A DNA stretch of 40,655 nucleotides from Poteriospumella lacustris (lineage: Eukaryota > Sar > Chrysophyceae > Chromulinales > Dinobryaceae), in the NCBI GenBank assembly GCA_008000375.1, contig SMOI01000279.1, forward strand, positions 1 to 40,655, given 5' to 3'. Shown here in pieces: positions 31,738-40,655 of the stretch (position 1 is the stretch's first letter; each line of letters begins with the position of its first letter). The notes under the pieces were generated by a model, which saw only the letters and a list, made by a program, of their open reading frames with translations, made no database searches and was not told the DNA's origin. The translations under genes were made by a program, and so were the position numbers.

Positions 31738-33116
31738 ATGGAGGAGTTTGCGGACCTGCTGCGAGAAATTCAGAGCGACAGCGACGACGAGCACCACAGC
31801 GGCAAGGCCAAACGGTCCAAAAAGCACTCGAAGAAGGCCGCTGTCTCGCCTGCAGGTGATCGGATGAGTACTGAGCTGCTCGAAAACCAGCAGCTGAGCT
31901 TCCAATTGGCCAGCGACGTGCGCTCGTTGCGCCAGCAGCTCGCCGACGAGAAGCAGTCGAAGCGCCTGTTGGCCGCGACGAACGCGACGCTGGAGTCGCA
32001 GCTGTCGAAGATGGAGCAGAAGCACGCGGCGATGGAGCAGGCGCTGCGCCTGTCGGAGCAGAAGCGTTTCGAGTTGCAGCGGCAGCTCGACGCGGAGGTG
32101 AGCGCTGCACCCCTCTCGCCACCTGTGGCCCCTCTGAGCGACGCGTCTAACGTCCGCGACACGCCTCGTTGACAGAAAAAGCAACTCGCCGCGCAGCGGG
32201 AGGAGACGCAGCAGTTTCAGGCCGCGCTGCAGCGGCAGCGGGCCGCGACGGCGCAGCAGGCGCTGGACGTGGACCGGCAGCAGACGCTGCTGCGCCACCA
32301 GACACACGAACACGACCGCCTCGTGCAGTACGCACAGGCGCTGGAGCTGGCCTTCAACGAGGTCGTCGCCGAGCAGCGCTGGCAGCAGCGCGTCACCGCC
32401 GACGCCAAAGCCGCCGGCCTCGTCGCCGACGCGCGCGTCGAGCAGCTGCAGCGGCGGCTCCAGCTGCTGGCGCGCGCCTGGAGCGACGTCCTCGCGCCTT
32501 TCGACGGTGGCAAGCTCAGCCCCGGCGACGCTGCCGGCGCAACGGCCAACGAGCTCATCGCCGGCGACGGCGCCGACGCCACCGACCGCGCGCTGAAGCA
32601 GCTGCAGCAGCTGCTGGGCCGCACGCAGTAAGTCCGCCGCCCTCGCCCTCGCCTCCTCGGCGCCCGCGCTCATCCTCCGCCGCTGTTCTGTGTCACAGGC
32701 TACGACTCGAGACGCTGCATCGTCGGCGGCGACGCTCGCAGCGCCACGTGCGGCAGCTGCTGGCGCTGGTCGCCGACCTCGAGGCCGACCTGCCGCTCTA
32801 CGCCGCGCGTCGCAACGGCGACGACGGCCGCAGCGACGAGAGCGCGGACAGCCGCAGCAGCGGCGACGACAGTGACCGGCGCGACGACCGCCGCCGTCGA
32901 CGACAGCGCCGCGGCGCCGCGACACCGTCGTCGTCGTCGCGACGCCAGCGGGACACGCCGCGACACCGCCGCGATGACGACGACGACGACGCCAGCGTCG
33001 ACGATCACCGGCGCAGCGGCCGCGGCGATCGTCGCGATCGCAGCCGCACCGCCGACGCCGGCCACAGCGACGACAGCCGCAGCGACAGCGACGGCGACGG
33101 CGACCGTCGCCGGTGA
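31738..33116 (+). CDS. coiled-coil protein with Arg/Asp/Ser-rich tail, unknown function
   Basis: Exons 31738-32097, 32176-32627 and 32699-33116 (introns 78 and 71 nt) give 409 residues. The N-terminus (MEEFADLLREIQSDSDDE) is acidic, followed by a Lys-rich patch KAKRSKKHSKKAA. Residues about 45-290 have heptad-like Leu/Gln/Glu/Lys sequence (LLENQQLSFQLASDVRSLRQ, then LESQLSKMEQKHAAMEQALR), typical of a long parallel coiled coil. The last 100 residues are almost only Arg, Asp, Ser and His, in RD/RS-like strings. I recognise no family. Candidates are a cytoskeletal or centrosomal rod or a splicing-type RS protein; the sequence does not decide. Splice sites were chosen because they join the heptad pattern without a break (QLDAE to KKQLAAQ) and keep the frame open. 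Confidence 0.72.
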
Positions 33117-33353
33117 CCTGCCCCTGTAACACGACAAATGACATGTGACAAATGACAATGCGGTGCGCTGCGGCCACCGGCGACGCTGCGGCGGCGGCGG
33201 CGGCGGCGGCGGCTTTACGGCCACCGATCAGCGAGGGGCGTTGGCGTGGTTCAGGTTCGGGGTGCGGAGTTAGGCCGCCCGTGGGGCGGTTACAGAGCGA
33301 ACGGACAGCCGCCGCAGCGTCAGAGGCGGCGCTGCGGCGGCGGCGGGTGACCG
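33117..33353. other. convergent 3' flanks, coiled-coil and glycosyltransferase-like genes
   Basis: 237 nt. It carries the TGACAAATGACA repeats (33133-33156) and a (GGC)n run near 33190-33213. No gene is recognised. Confidence 0.5.
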
Positions 33354-33616
33354 TCACCGACCAGCGCCAGAGGCGGTGGAGGCGGCGGAGGCGGCGGAGG
33401 CGGCGAGGATGGCGGCGGTGGCGCGCGCGGAGCCCGGCGCGACGACGCCGGTGGCCTTCGAGGGGTTTCCGTTGAGCGGGATGGCGCGCCAGCGCATCGC
33501 GAAGCCGTGTTCGCCGTTGTAGCCGTGCAGCGGCCCGCTGCCGTACGCGCGGTCGCGGCTCACGCGGAAGTTGCGCGCCGCCAGCGGCAGGCGACCGATC
33601 GCGTCGAGCGTCGCGG

Positions 33617-33648
<32 letters not shown>

Positions 33649-36092
33649 GTGGCGCCGAGGCGGCGCGCGTCGGCCGCGCGCACCTCGAAGCCGAACTCGC
33701 GCAGCGCGTCCACTTTGCCGCCGCGGCGCCCGCCGCCGCCGCCGCCGCCACCGCCACCGCTGCGACGCTTTCGCTTCTTCGGCGCGGGCTGCGCATCGGC
33801 GGCGCCTTCTGCGACGGCGACGGCGACGGGGGCGGCGGGGGCCGCGCGCGGGCGACGCGGCGGCGACGCAGGCGACTCCGCCGCCGCGGCAGCAGCAGCG
33901 GCCGCAGCGGCCGCAGCGCCGCCGAGCGCCGCGCGCTGCTCGAGCTCGAAGACGTGCACCGTGCGCAGAACGTAGTCCACGAGCGCGTCCGTGCGCAGGA
34001 AGCGCAGCGCGTGCGCGTAGCGCGGTACGCGATGCGCTCGCTGGGCGACAGCGCCGCGGCGGAGGCCGCGAGGCGCCGCGCGGCGGCCGCCGTCGTCGCC
34101 GTCGTCGTCGCGTTGCCGGCGCCGAGCCGCCGCCGCTGCGCCGCCGCCGCCGTCGCGTCGCTGGCGCCGCGCAGATGCGCCGCAGTCGCCGCCGCCGCCG
34201 CCGCCGCGGCGTCGTCGGGCCAGCGGCGTCGTCGGGGCGACCGCCGTCGTCGCGATGCGCCGCAGCGGCGGCTGCGACGCGGCGTCGCCGGCGCGACGAT
34301 GGCGGCGAGGGCGGCGGGCGGCGGTGGCGCTGGAAGCCGGCGCGGCGGCGTCGAGGAGGTCGAAGAAGGCGGCCTTGTCGCGGTTGTCGTAGTAGACGAG
34401 GTGCAGGCCGTGCAGCGGCATCGACGGCCGCGGCACGAAGAGCTCGTCGACGAAGACGAGCGCCGCCGAGGCCAGCGCCTCCATCAGGCGGAAGTCGCCC
34501 TCCCAGTGCGACGGGTTCGACGTGACCACGATGCGCGCCGCGTACATCGCCGCGAAGTAGCCGCGCGACACGGTCGTGCGCGACTCGGCGTTGACCTCGC
34601 CGACGCGCACGGCGCTGGGCGCCAGGCCGCGCGCGCGGACGTACTCGTCGGTCCACTCTTTGACGCGCTGCCGCGCCGGGTCCCAGGCCGAGCCGCGCAG
34701 CGAGCAGACCAGCTCCAGCTCGCGCTCCGCGTGCGGCCGCACCGGGTGGCGCAGGTAGGCGGTGGCCAGCGGGTAGAACAGCGGCAGCACGTGCGGCTGG
34801 CGCGCCACGTAGCCCATGTAGCCGCCGAACACGCCGGCGTCGCGCCGCACGTACGAGCGCTTGAAGTACAAGAGGAAGTCGCCCGCGGGCAGCGGCGGCG
34901 GCGCGGCGGCGGCCGAGCCCGGCGGCGGCGCGACGCCGGCGGCGACGAGGTCGGCGAGGTGCTTCGCGTCGTCGGCGACGGGCGGCGCGAAGAGCTGCGG
35001 CCCGTCGCCCTCGTCGAGCACCACGACGCGGTGGCGCACGCGCGGGTCGCGGCACTCGGAGCGGTGCCAGCGCGCGGACTCGGGCAGGTACACGACGACG
35101 TCGGCCGCGAAGATGTCGTCCACCAGCGTCACGCGCGGGTGCAGCAGCAGCCCCTCGCGCACGAGGTAGAAGAACCGCACGCCGTTGGCCACGTGGCGGC
35201 AGAAGTACACGCGGAACGAGCGCCGCAGCTGCAGCGCGGGCGGCGTGCACGTCGTCTGGTTCGCGCAGCCGACGAGCTGCTGCAGCGCCGCGTCGCTGTA
35301 GTCTTCGTAGATCGGAAACGACCCCGCCACCCCCGCCGCCGCCCCCGCCGCTGTCGCTGTCGCTGCGCCGCGCTGCCACGTCGCCACCGACGGCGCCGCC
35401 TTCGCCGCGGGCGGCAGCTGCGGCGGCTGTGGCTTTGGCGGTGGCTGTGGCAGCGGCTGTGGCAGCGGCTGAGGCTGCAGCGGCGGTGGCTGCAGCTGCA
35501 GCGGCGGCGCGGGCAGCGAGGCGTTGCCCTTGATGCGCGCGTAGTACTGCTGCAGGAAGAACAGCGCCTCGTGCACGTTGCCGTGCGGGTGGTAGTCGAA
35601 GCTGGGCCGCCAGCGCGTGTTGGGCAGCAGCCCCGCGCCGCCCGCGTAGCCGGGCAGCTCCTGCTGCAGCAGCGACAGCGACGGCGACTGCGACTGCGAC
35701 TGCGACGCCGCGTCCCTCGACACGCCACCGCCGTCGGCGTCTGCAGCGTCGGCGTCGGCTCGGTCCTCTGCAGCGTCGGCGGAGTCCTCGCCGCCTTTGC
35801 CGTCGCCGTCGGCCGCAGCGGGGGCGGGCGCCTGCTCCAGCGACAGCGTCGCGAGGTCGCCGACGGGCACCGCGACGCCGCCGGGCGCCTCGCCCGGCCA
35901 CAGAGCCGGGACGCTCGCCCACGGCGACGTCTGCGCTGCCTGCGGCTGGCGCGAGCTGGGCGACGGCTTGACGGCGCCGCCCGCGGGGCCGGCGTCCGGT
36001 TGGCTGTGCAGCCGCGTGATGGCGATGAGCATCAGCGCCACCACCGCGACGACGACGCCGACGATCACCCGCAGCAGACTCGTGCGCTGCAT
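33354..36092 (-). CDS. type II membrane protein, exostosin/GT-B glycosyltransferase-like
   Basis: One frame of 912 residues starting with a short basic tail and a membrane helix (VIVGVVVAVVALMLIAITRL, residues about 9-28), as expected for a Golgi type II enzyme. A Pro/Gln/Ala-rich stem follows. The lumenal domain (about 270-580) includes FRVYFCRHVANGVRFFYLVREGL, LPESARWHRSECRDPR, FLLYFKRSYVRR and ESRTTVSRGYFAAMYAARIV. The C-terminal part of the domain, VTSNPSHWEGDFRLMEALASAALVFVD, resembles the nucleotide-sugar half of GT-B/exostosin-type transferases. After FFDLLDAA the sequence turns low-complexity for about 130 residues, and YAHALRFLRTDALVDYVLRTVHVFE then resumes a natural ending of that domain. 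In the insert another frame reads LAASAAALSPSERIAYRA, so a compensated frame slip or unrecognised introns are possible. Poly-Ala, poly-Gly and KKRKRR follow. Donor and acceptor sugars are unknown. Confidence 0.68.
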
Positions 36093-36562
36093 GGCTCTTC
36101 TGCGGGGTGTGAACTAACGAATGCTATCGGATAGACCGCGACTGGCCGGCCGTTGAGAGGTTTGCGAGCCGCAGAGCAGACGGCGGCTCTGACGGCGCCG
36201 AGAGAGGCGATGCGATGGGCGAGTCAGATGCACAGGGCCCACAGCTTGTTTGGCCCAGTTGTCTATCTCTCTTATCGTAAGTGAATTGGCCTTCGTTGGG
36301 GCCGTAGAAGAGGCCGAGGGCCCCGAGACGGCGTCGCCTTTCGCTGCGCCGCTGAAGAGACCCACCCTAGGTACATTTCTGTTCTTTGTCTTACTGTGGT
36401 ACACTCTGTGACTGGTTACGATACTGTCCATGAAGCGTTTCGTCTTTGCACTGCGGCGACCCTTCGCCGGTGAGACCGCCGCCGCCGCCGCCGCCCCTGT
36501 CGCTGCCTATCGTTGACGAAGGGACACAAGGAACGGCAAGGAAGGGAAGGGAAGGAAGGGAA

Positions 36563-36598
36563 GGGAGACGAACAGGGAGACGAACAGGGAGACGAACA
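36563..36598 (+). repeat. GGGAGACGAACA x3 tandem repeat
   Basis: Three perfect 12-bp copies followed by GGGA, inside a longer GGGAA-rich purine tract. Confidence 0.92.
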
Positions 36599-36740
36599 GG
36601 GAAAGGGGCAGGAGACAGCACAAGGTACAAAGAGCGCGGCGCACCGGAGGGGCCAGTGCTGCGCGGAGCGGGACTGTCGGTCGAGTTTTATGTACGAGCT
36701 CCCCATGGGGCGCGGGGAGCGAACATCTTGACCGACGGCA

Positions 36741-36758
36741 CGCGACACTAGTGTCGCG
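36741..36758. repeat. 18-bp perfect palindrome
   Basis: CGCGACACT followed directly by its reverse complement AGTGTCGCG, with an SpeI-type ACTAGT centre. It lies in noncoding DNA. Confidence 0.92.
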
Positions 36759-37060
36759 CGTCCTTCTGGCATTGCAGGGCCCGCGACCAGTCCACACGCG
36801 GCCGTCCCGCTCGAGCTGGTAGCGGGGCGGCGACCATCTCGCGATGGCCGCGCTCCTCACTCGAACGGGCGGCGCGGCGGCGGCGCGGGCGGTTCTCGCC
36901 GCGTCGACACGGAGCAGTCGACGGGCGTTACGTTCAATGCGCACACAAACGACAGCGGAAACGGAAACGGAAACGGCAAAACAAACAGGAAACAGCGACA
37001 GGCAGCAGAACAGACACGACACACCGAGGGGGGCACAGAGGCGCACAGCGAGACACAGAG

Positions 37061-37122
37061 CGAGACACAGAGGTGCAGAGGGGGACACAGAGCGAGACAC
37101 AGAGGTGCAGAGGGGGACACAG
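37061..37122 (+). repeat. 32-bp direct repeat, about two copies
   Basis: A unit starting CGAGACACAGAGGTGCAG and ending GGGGGACACAGAG is repeated without change; only the last two bases of copy two are missing. It is in the Yip1-like 3' flank, where the sense strand reads CTGTGTCTCG. Confidence 0.9.
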
Positions 37123-37341
37123 CGCAGCGCAGCGCAGTACACAAAGGACACACCGCAGGAGCGCGCCGATGGCGCAGCAGCCGCCGAGGCGACGAGGGAG
37201 ACGCAGTTATTACAACCGCCGCGACTGACGAGCGCCGCCAGTCGCGGACCGCGCGGGGGCCGGGGACATATACACAGGGGGCGGCCCGCCGCTATACAAG
37301 AGCCGCGGAGGGCGGCGGCGGCGACAGCAGTGGCTGGCCGC

Positions 37342-38255
37342 CTAGAAGATGGTGATGAGGACGAAGCAGCAGTACAGCAGCATGACCGGGTAGGCCACCA
37401 GCCAGTACTGCTCCGTCAGGTGCAGCTTCGCGTCGATCAGCCGCGTCGCCGCCAGCGTCGACCAGGCGATCGCCGCCGTCGCCAGGACCAAGCCGAAGAG
37501 GCCCTTCATCGAGATGAGGATGCCGAGGGCCGCGAGGAAGACGACGGGCAGCAGGCAGTAGCCCAGCACCGAGCACGCCCGCCAGAAGTCGAGGCCCGTC
37601 GGGTGCATCAGCGAGATGATGCCCTGCAGCGCCAGGCAGCCGCACATGCTGAAGCCGTAGATGTAGCCGAAGTGGACCTTGCCGGAGAGGAGGAGGCAGG
37701 CGCCCAGCAGCAGACAGAAGCAGACGGGGCCGGCCAGGTCGGTGTCGTCGAGGATGTGTTCGCTCAGTTGCTGCAGCAGCGACGATCGTCCGTGAGCTGC
37801 ACGCATCGGCAGCAGCAGCGACCGTCGAAGGGCCTTACCTTCTTCAAATTGACGACTGCCTGCGTCTTGCTCCAGATGTGGTCGAAGCGGATGCCCAGCT
37901 CCTCCAGCAGCGGCGGCTCGTTCTCGTAGTCCTCCAGGTCTCCGTCGGCTGCGAACGCGGCACCACTGGGACCAGGTCCAAACGAACTGTTGCCGGCTGC
38001 GGGAAAGCCAGAGAAAAATGAAGGAGCAGCAGGTGCTGACGAGGCCTGAGACGCCCCGCCGAAGGTGTTCGCGGCAGCGCCAGTGGCGTAGGACTTGTCG
38101 GGTGTCGTGTCTCCCGACCCCTCATACCACGCGTCATCGCTGAATGTGCTGGTCAAAGGGGCGGGTCGACCGCTACTGCTATTGTTGAATGTATTGGCAG
38201 CCCCTCGAGGGGGTGTGCTCTCCGGGTCGGCAAACAAATGATTTCGTACCACCAT
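37342..38255 (-). CDS. Yip1-domain membrane protein (YIPF5/Yip1-like)
   Basis: Exons 38255-37839 and 37770-37342 (68-nt phase-0 intron) give 281 residues. The cytosolic N-terminus is rich in Ser, Gly, Pro and Ala, then EPPLLEELGIRFDHIWSKT and DDTDLAGPVCFCL. The LEELGI...DHIW and DLAGP motifs are diagnostic of the Yip1/YIPF5 branch. About five membrane helices follow (CFCLLLGACLLL, then GYIYGFSMCGCLALQGII, and others to the end), with GYCLLP between helices 3 and 4 and VAYPVMLLYCCFVLITIF last. Yip1 proteins bind Rab-type GTPases and act in vesicle traffic between ER and Golgi. The start is the first ATG in frame. The gene is divergent from the Rieske oxygenase gene. Confidence 0.92.
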
Positions 38256-38968
38256 CGTCGGCGCTCTATTGCTTCGCTCGAACCTACACAAGACTTCCAG
38301 GTGGGGAATAGGGCAGGATATCGAAGAAGTGACTACCTGTATCGACGCCTCCTATCGGATTGCCGTCGGAAGGCGACTTGTTTGCGATCGGATTCCATTT
38401 TTGGGCGCAACTGCCACAAACACTGCACACCCTGCGGCGATGGCTGCCGGCCACTGAGACCGCCGAGCGATGTGCGTCGCGCCATGTCCCCAGACCTACC
38501 CAAACTCAGCAGAAGGTGGTCCCAGATGAGCACAGACTTTGGTGTGTTCTGGGGTCTAGGTCGCTGTCTGGGGAGTGCAGCGGTGCCGGTTTCGCCACTG
38601 CGGCGCACTTCTGCTGCCCGCGCGCTGCGACAGATGTGCGCAGCTGCTGCGGCGCGGGAGACGTCGCCGAGGATACGTCGGTCCGTACGGACTTTGGTCA
38701 GGGGGCGCCCTGTCGCAACTGGCCGAGATCACTCCAACTCGGCCACCTCTCCACCGCCGATCACATCTGTTGCACTGCCAAAGGGATCGTTCGAATCTCT
38801 CTCACCTTGAAGAAAAATCTTCGCCGACCTTCGCTGACTTATCGCTTGCCCACGAAGTAAAAGTTGACCGACAATCACACTTCATTTGGCTGCAGAAGAA
38901 GCCTCAACGCAAATATTTTATCCAGCCTTCTTGCTTCAACTTGAAGTTCAGCAAGTCACAGCACAATC
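38256..38968. promoter_or_regulatory. divergent region, Yip1-like and Rieske oxygenase genes
   Basis: 713 nt between opposite start codons, less GC-rich than the coding blocks on either side. No protein family was recognised in its open frames; promoters and leaders of both genes are expected here. Confidence 0.45.
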
Positions 38969-40303
38969 ATGCTTTCCTTCAAAGTAGCCTTGATGGTTAG
39001 CTTCGTCATCGGAGTCTTGGCCATCGAATGGTACCAGAACTTCTACATCCTGTACGGCGCCATTCTCATTTTTGCGTTGTTCACCGCCTTCGAAGACATC
39101 CTTCGAAGCTACGCCGAGTCGCGCTTCTTGCTTCGGTCACCGAAGGAAGAAGCCGCTCGTGTCGAGCACGACAAGCGTCGTAGAATGACCTACCCCGACC
39201 CCGTGTTCAACACGTGGTACCACCTGTGCGACACGGAGGAGCTGCAGGGCGAGCGCGTCATCGAAGTGCGCGCCCTTGGCCAAGTCTTCGCGGTGTGGCG
39301 CACGAAGGACGGCAAACCGGTGTGCCAGGACGCGTACTGCTTGCACCTGGGCGCCAACCTGGCGGTGGGCGGCAAGGTGGAGGACAACTGCATCACGTGC
39401 CCCTTCCACAAGTGGAAGTTCGACGAGCACGGCGAGGTGAAGGAGATCCCGTACCTGCCCGAGCCGCACAAGTGCGTCACGCAGAAGAAGCTCAAGACGT
39501 ACCACTGCCGCGACTGGTGCGGCCTGGTGATGATCTACTTCCACGCGGACGACAAGGAGCCCGAGTTCGACCTGCCCGCCTTCGTCGAGGAGGAGGTCGC
39601 GCGCGAGGGCTTCAAGCGCCACTTGAAGTGGGACATCGGCTTCAAGACGCTGAGCCCCGTCGACTGGGTGGACCAGGCGGGCGACCACGCGCACTTCTCG
39701 ACGCTGCACGCCGACTTCCTCGTGCCCTGGACCACCATCCCCATCCCCGACTGGCTGCTCAAGATCGTGCCGCTCGGCATCTCGCACAAACTCGTCACGT
39801 ACCTCGGCGACGACGACGAGTGGAAGGAGCGCGTCGACCGCACCAAGTGGGGCCTCGTGGACAAGCACTTCATCTTCTTCACCGACCGCGCGGGCCTCTC
39901 GTGGGCGGGCAAGACGATGGAGACGACGGTGGCGGAGACGGTGGAGATGTTCGTGGGCCCCGCGATGATGGTCTTCAACATCCCCTTCACCATCGGCGCC
40001 TTCAAAGTCTTCGTGTCCACGACGCCGACGGAGGGCGGCTCGGTGATGAAGGTGCGCACGATGGTGGACGGCCGCGTGTGGGCGTCGCTGTGGGTGCGCG
40101 GCATCGCGTGGGTGCTGCAGGGCATCTCGGCCTCGCAGCTGAACAGCGACATCGACATCATGTGCAACAAGATCCGCATGAAGAAGCCCATGCTGCAGCC
40201 CTTCGACGGGCCGTACAACCGCACCAACCGCTGGTCGCGCATCTTCTACTCGGAGGGCACCACGAAGGTCAACGCCTGCGACGCCTACAAGAACGACTGG
40301 TAG
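38969..40303 (+). CDS. Rieske non-heme iron oxygenase, cholesterol 7-desaturase (DAF-36/Neverland)-like
   Basis: Single exon, 444 residues. Two N-terminal membrane segments (VALMVSFVIGVLAIEWY and FYILYGAILIFALFTAF) anchor it, probably to the ER. The Rieske domain, starting FNTWYHLCDTEEL, has both cluster motifs: CLHLGANL (C-x-H) and CPFHKWKFD (C-x2-H), 20 residues apart. The catalytic domain contains DWVDQAGDHAHFSTLHADF, which supplies the bridging Asp and the two His ligands of the mononuclear iron. The layout (membrane anchor, Rieske, then long catalytic domain ending near FDGPYNRTNRWSRIFY) is that of DAF-36/Neverland sterol 7-desaturases rather than plant PAO-type enzymes. A sterol substrate is therefore likely but not proven. 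It would need a ferredoxin or b5-type reductase partner, not present here. Confidence 0.9.
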   Translation: MLSFKVALMVSFVIGVLAIEWYQNFYILYGAILIFALFTAFEDILRSYAESRFLLRSPKEEAARVEHDKRRRMTYPDPVFNTWYHLCDTEELQGERVIEVRALGQVFAVWRTKDGKPVCQDAYCLHLGANLAVGGKVEDNCITCPFHKWKFDEHGEVKEIPYLPEPHKCVTQKKLKTYHCRDWCGLVMIYFHADDKEPEFDLPAFVEEEVAREGFKRHLKWDIGFKTLSPVDWVDQAGDHAHFSTLHADFLVPWTTIPIPDWLLKIVPLGISHKLVTYLGDDDEWKERVDRTKWGLVDKHFIFFTDRAGLSWAGKTMETTVAETVEMFVGPAMMVFNIPFTIGAFKVFVSTTPTEGGSVMKVRTMVDGRVWASLWVRGIAWVLQGISASQLNSDIDIMCNKIRMKKPMLQPFDGPYNRTNRWSRIFYSEGTTKVNACDAYKNDW

Positions 40304-40655
40304 CCGGCCCGCTGCCCGCCCCGCCGTCTCTGTCTCTGTCTCTCTCATCGACGCTGGAGACTGCTCCGCCGTCGCTCCGCCGCCCTCCGAGCCGTGGCCG
40401 CCCCCTACGCGGCGCCCTGGCTCGCTTGCTTCAACGCGCCGTGGGCGGCGTCCGACCCGCCTATCGGCTCGGACGCCCTTTGTTTCCTTTTTGTGGTGCT
40501 CGTGTCGTGTCGTTTGTTTCTTGTGCGTGCGCCGCTCGTCGTGGGCGGCGGCCGTGTCGTGTGCGCGTAGTTCGTAGTGTAAGTAGAGTCAGCGCACAAC
40601 TCACCGACCAACAGACACCCCCTCGCCCACCTGTCTCTGCAGAGGAACGGAACGG
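40304..40655. other. 3' flank of Rieske gene to window end
   Basis: 352 nt without a recognisable gene. Just after the stop there are four TCTCTG units (40326-40350); the rest is G/T-rich on the + strand. Confidence 0.5.

Larger units (their letters stand above)
36093..37341. other. 1.25-kb intergenic region with several tandem repeats and a palindrome
   Basis: Lies between the glycosyltransferase-like start and the Yip1-like stop, both on the minus strand. It holds A/G-rich repeats near 36530-36610, three 12-bp copies at 36563-36598, an 18-bp palindrome at 36741-36758, ACGGAA repeats near 36955-36977 and a duplicated 32-bp unit at 37061-37122. No open frame looks like a protein family. Confidence 0.55.

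Noticed and set aside
31675-35922. 1415-codon open frame on the minus strand
   Set aside because: Arg/Ala/Pro-rich by-product of GC-rich third positions. It overlaps the coiled-coil gene on the other strand and the glycosyltransferase-like frame, and shows no domain.
33507-36134. 875-codon + strand frame antisense to the glycosyltransferase-like gene
   Set aside because: Arg/Ala/Val-rich shadow; the minus frame has a membrane anchor and a recognisable domain.
1-40655. tRNA, rRNA, transposon or CRISPR array
   Set aside because: No cloverleaf with matching A and B boxes, no transposase or reverse-transcriptase motif and no spaced direct repeats were found by eye; a covariance-model scan would be needed to exclude small RNA genes.

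Overview
The window is nuclear DNA from a unicellular eukaryote. Genes carry short GT-AG introns of about 60-130 nt. They encode eukaryote-type proteins: mitochondrial ribosomal protein mL43, DNA ligase I, a Yip1-family Golgi protein, mitochondrial-type adenylate kinase and a KRE6/SKN1-type GH16 protein. The mix of hybrid histidine kinases, a BspA-type repeat protein, a kinesin-light-chain-like TPR protein and a KRE6 protein would fit a stramenopile or another free-living protist, but the species cannot be assigned by eye. No rRNA, tRNA, transposon or CRISPR array was recognised.

Layout. 1-8.2 kb is AT-richer: an alpha/beta hydrolase (+, 849-1785), about 1.6 kb without a gene, a 25-residue-repeat BspA-like protein (+, 3367-4914) and a hybrid histidine kinase (-, 5064-8198). 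A paralogous hybrid kinase (+, 8696-11750) is read divergently from it. Next comes 2.2 kb without a convincing gene but rich in pyrimidine tracts, a heptamer repeat and G-run clusters. Between 13.99 and 15.40 kb lie two convergent copies of the mL43 gene with nearly identical exons and different introns. An ankyrin protein (-, 15781-17220) follows, with one exon per repeat.

From about 18 kb to 38 kb the DNA is strongly GC-rich and gene-dense: TPR protein with a CaaX-like end (+), DNA ligase I (+), prolyl oligopeptidase with a broken active-site loop (-), KRE6-like GH16 protein (+), adenylate kinase 3-like (-), coiled-coil protein (+), glycosyltransferase-like membrane protein (-), Yip1-like protein (-) and a Rieske sterol-desaturase-like oxygenase (+).

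Neighbouring genes mostly alternate in direction and share short divergent or convergent flanks, so there are no operons. Housekeeping functions (mitochondrial translation, replication and repair, nucleotide balance, ER-Golgi traffic, wall glucan) sit beside sensory and repeat proteins. The best candidates for something undescribed are the divergent pair of kinases with an eight-helix membrane sensor, one of them with a split receiver domain; the mL43 inverted pair; and a TGTGTCTC-like motif found on the sense strand of many noncoding flanks. Exon borders were placed by hand and may be off by a base or two.
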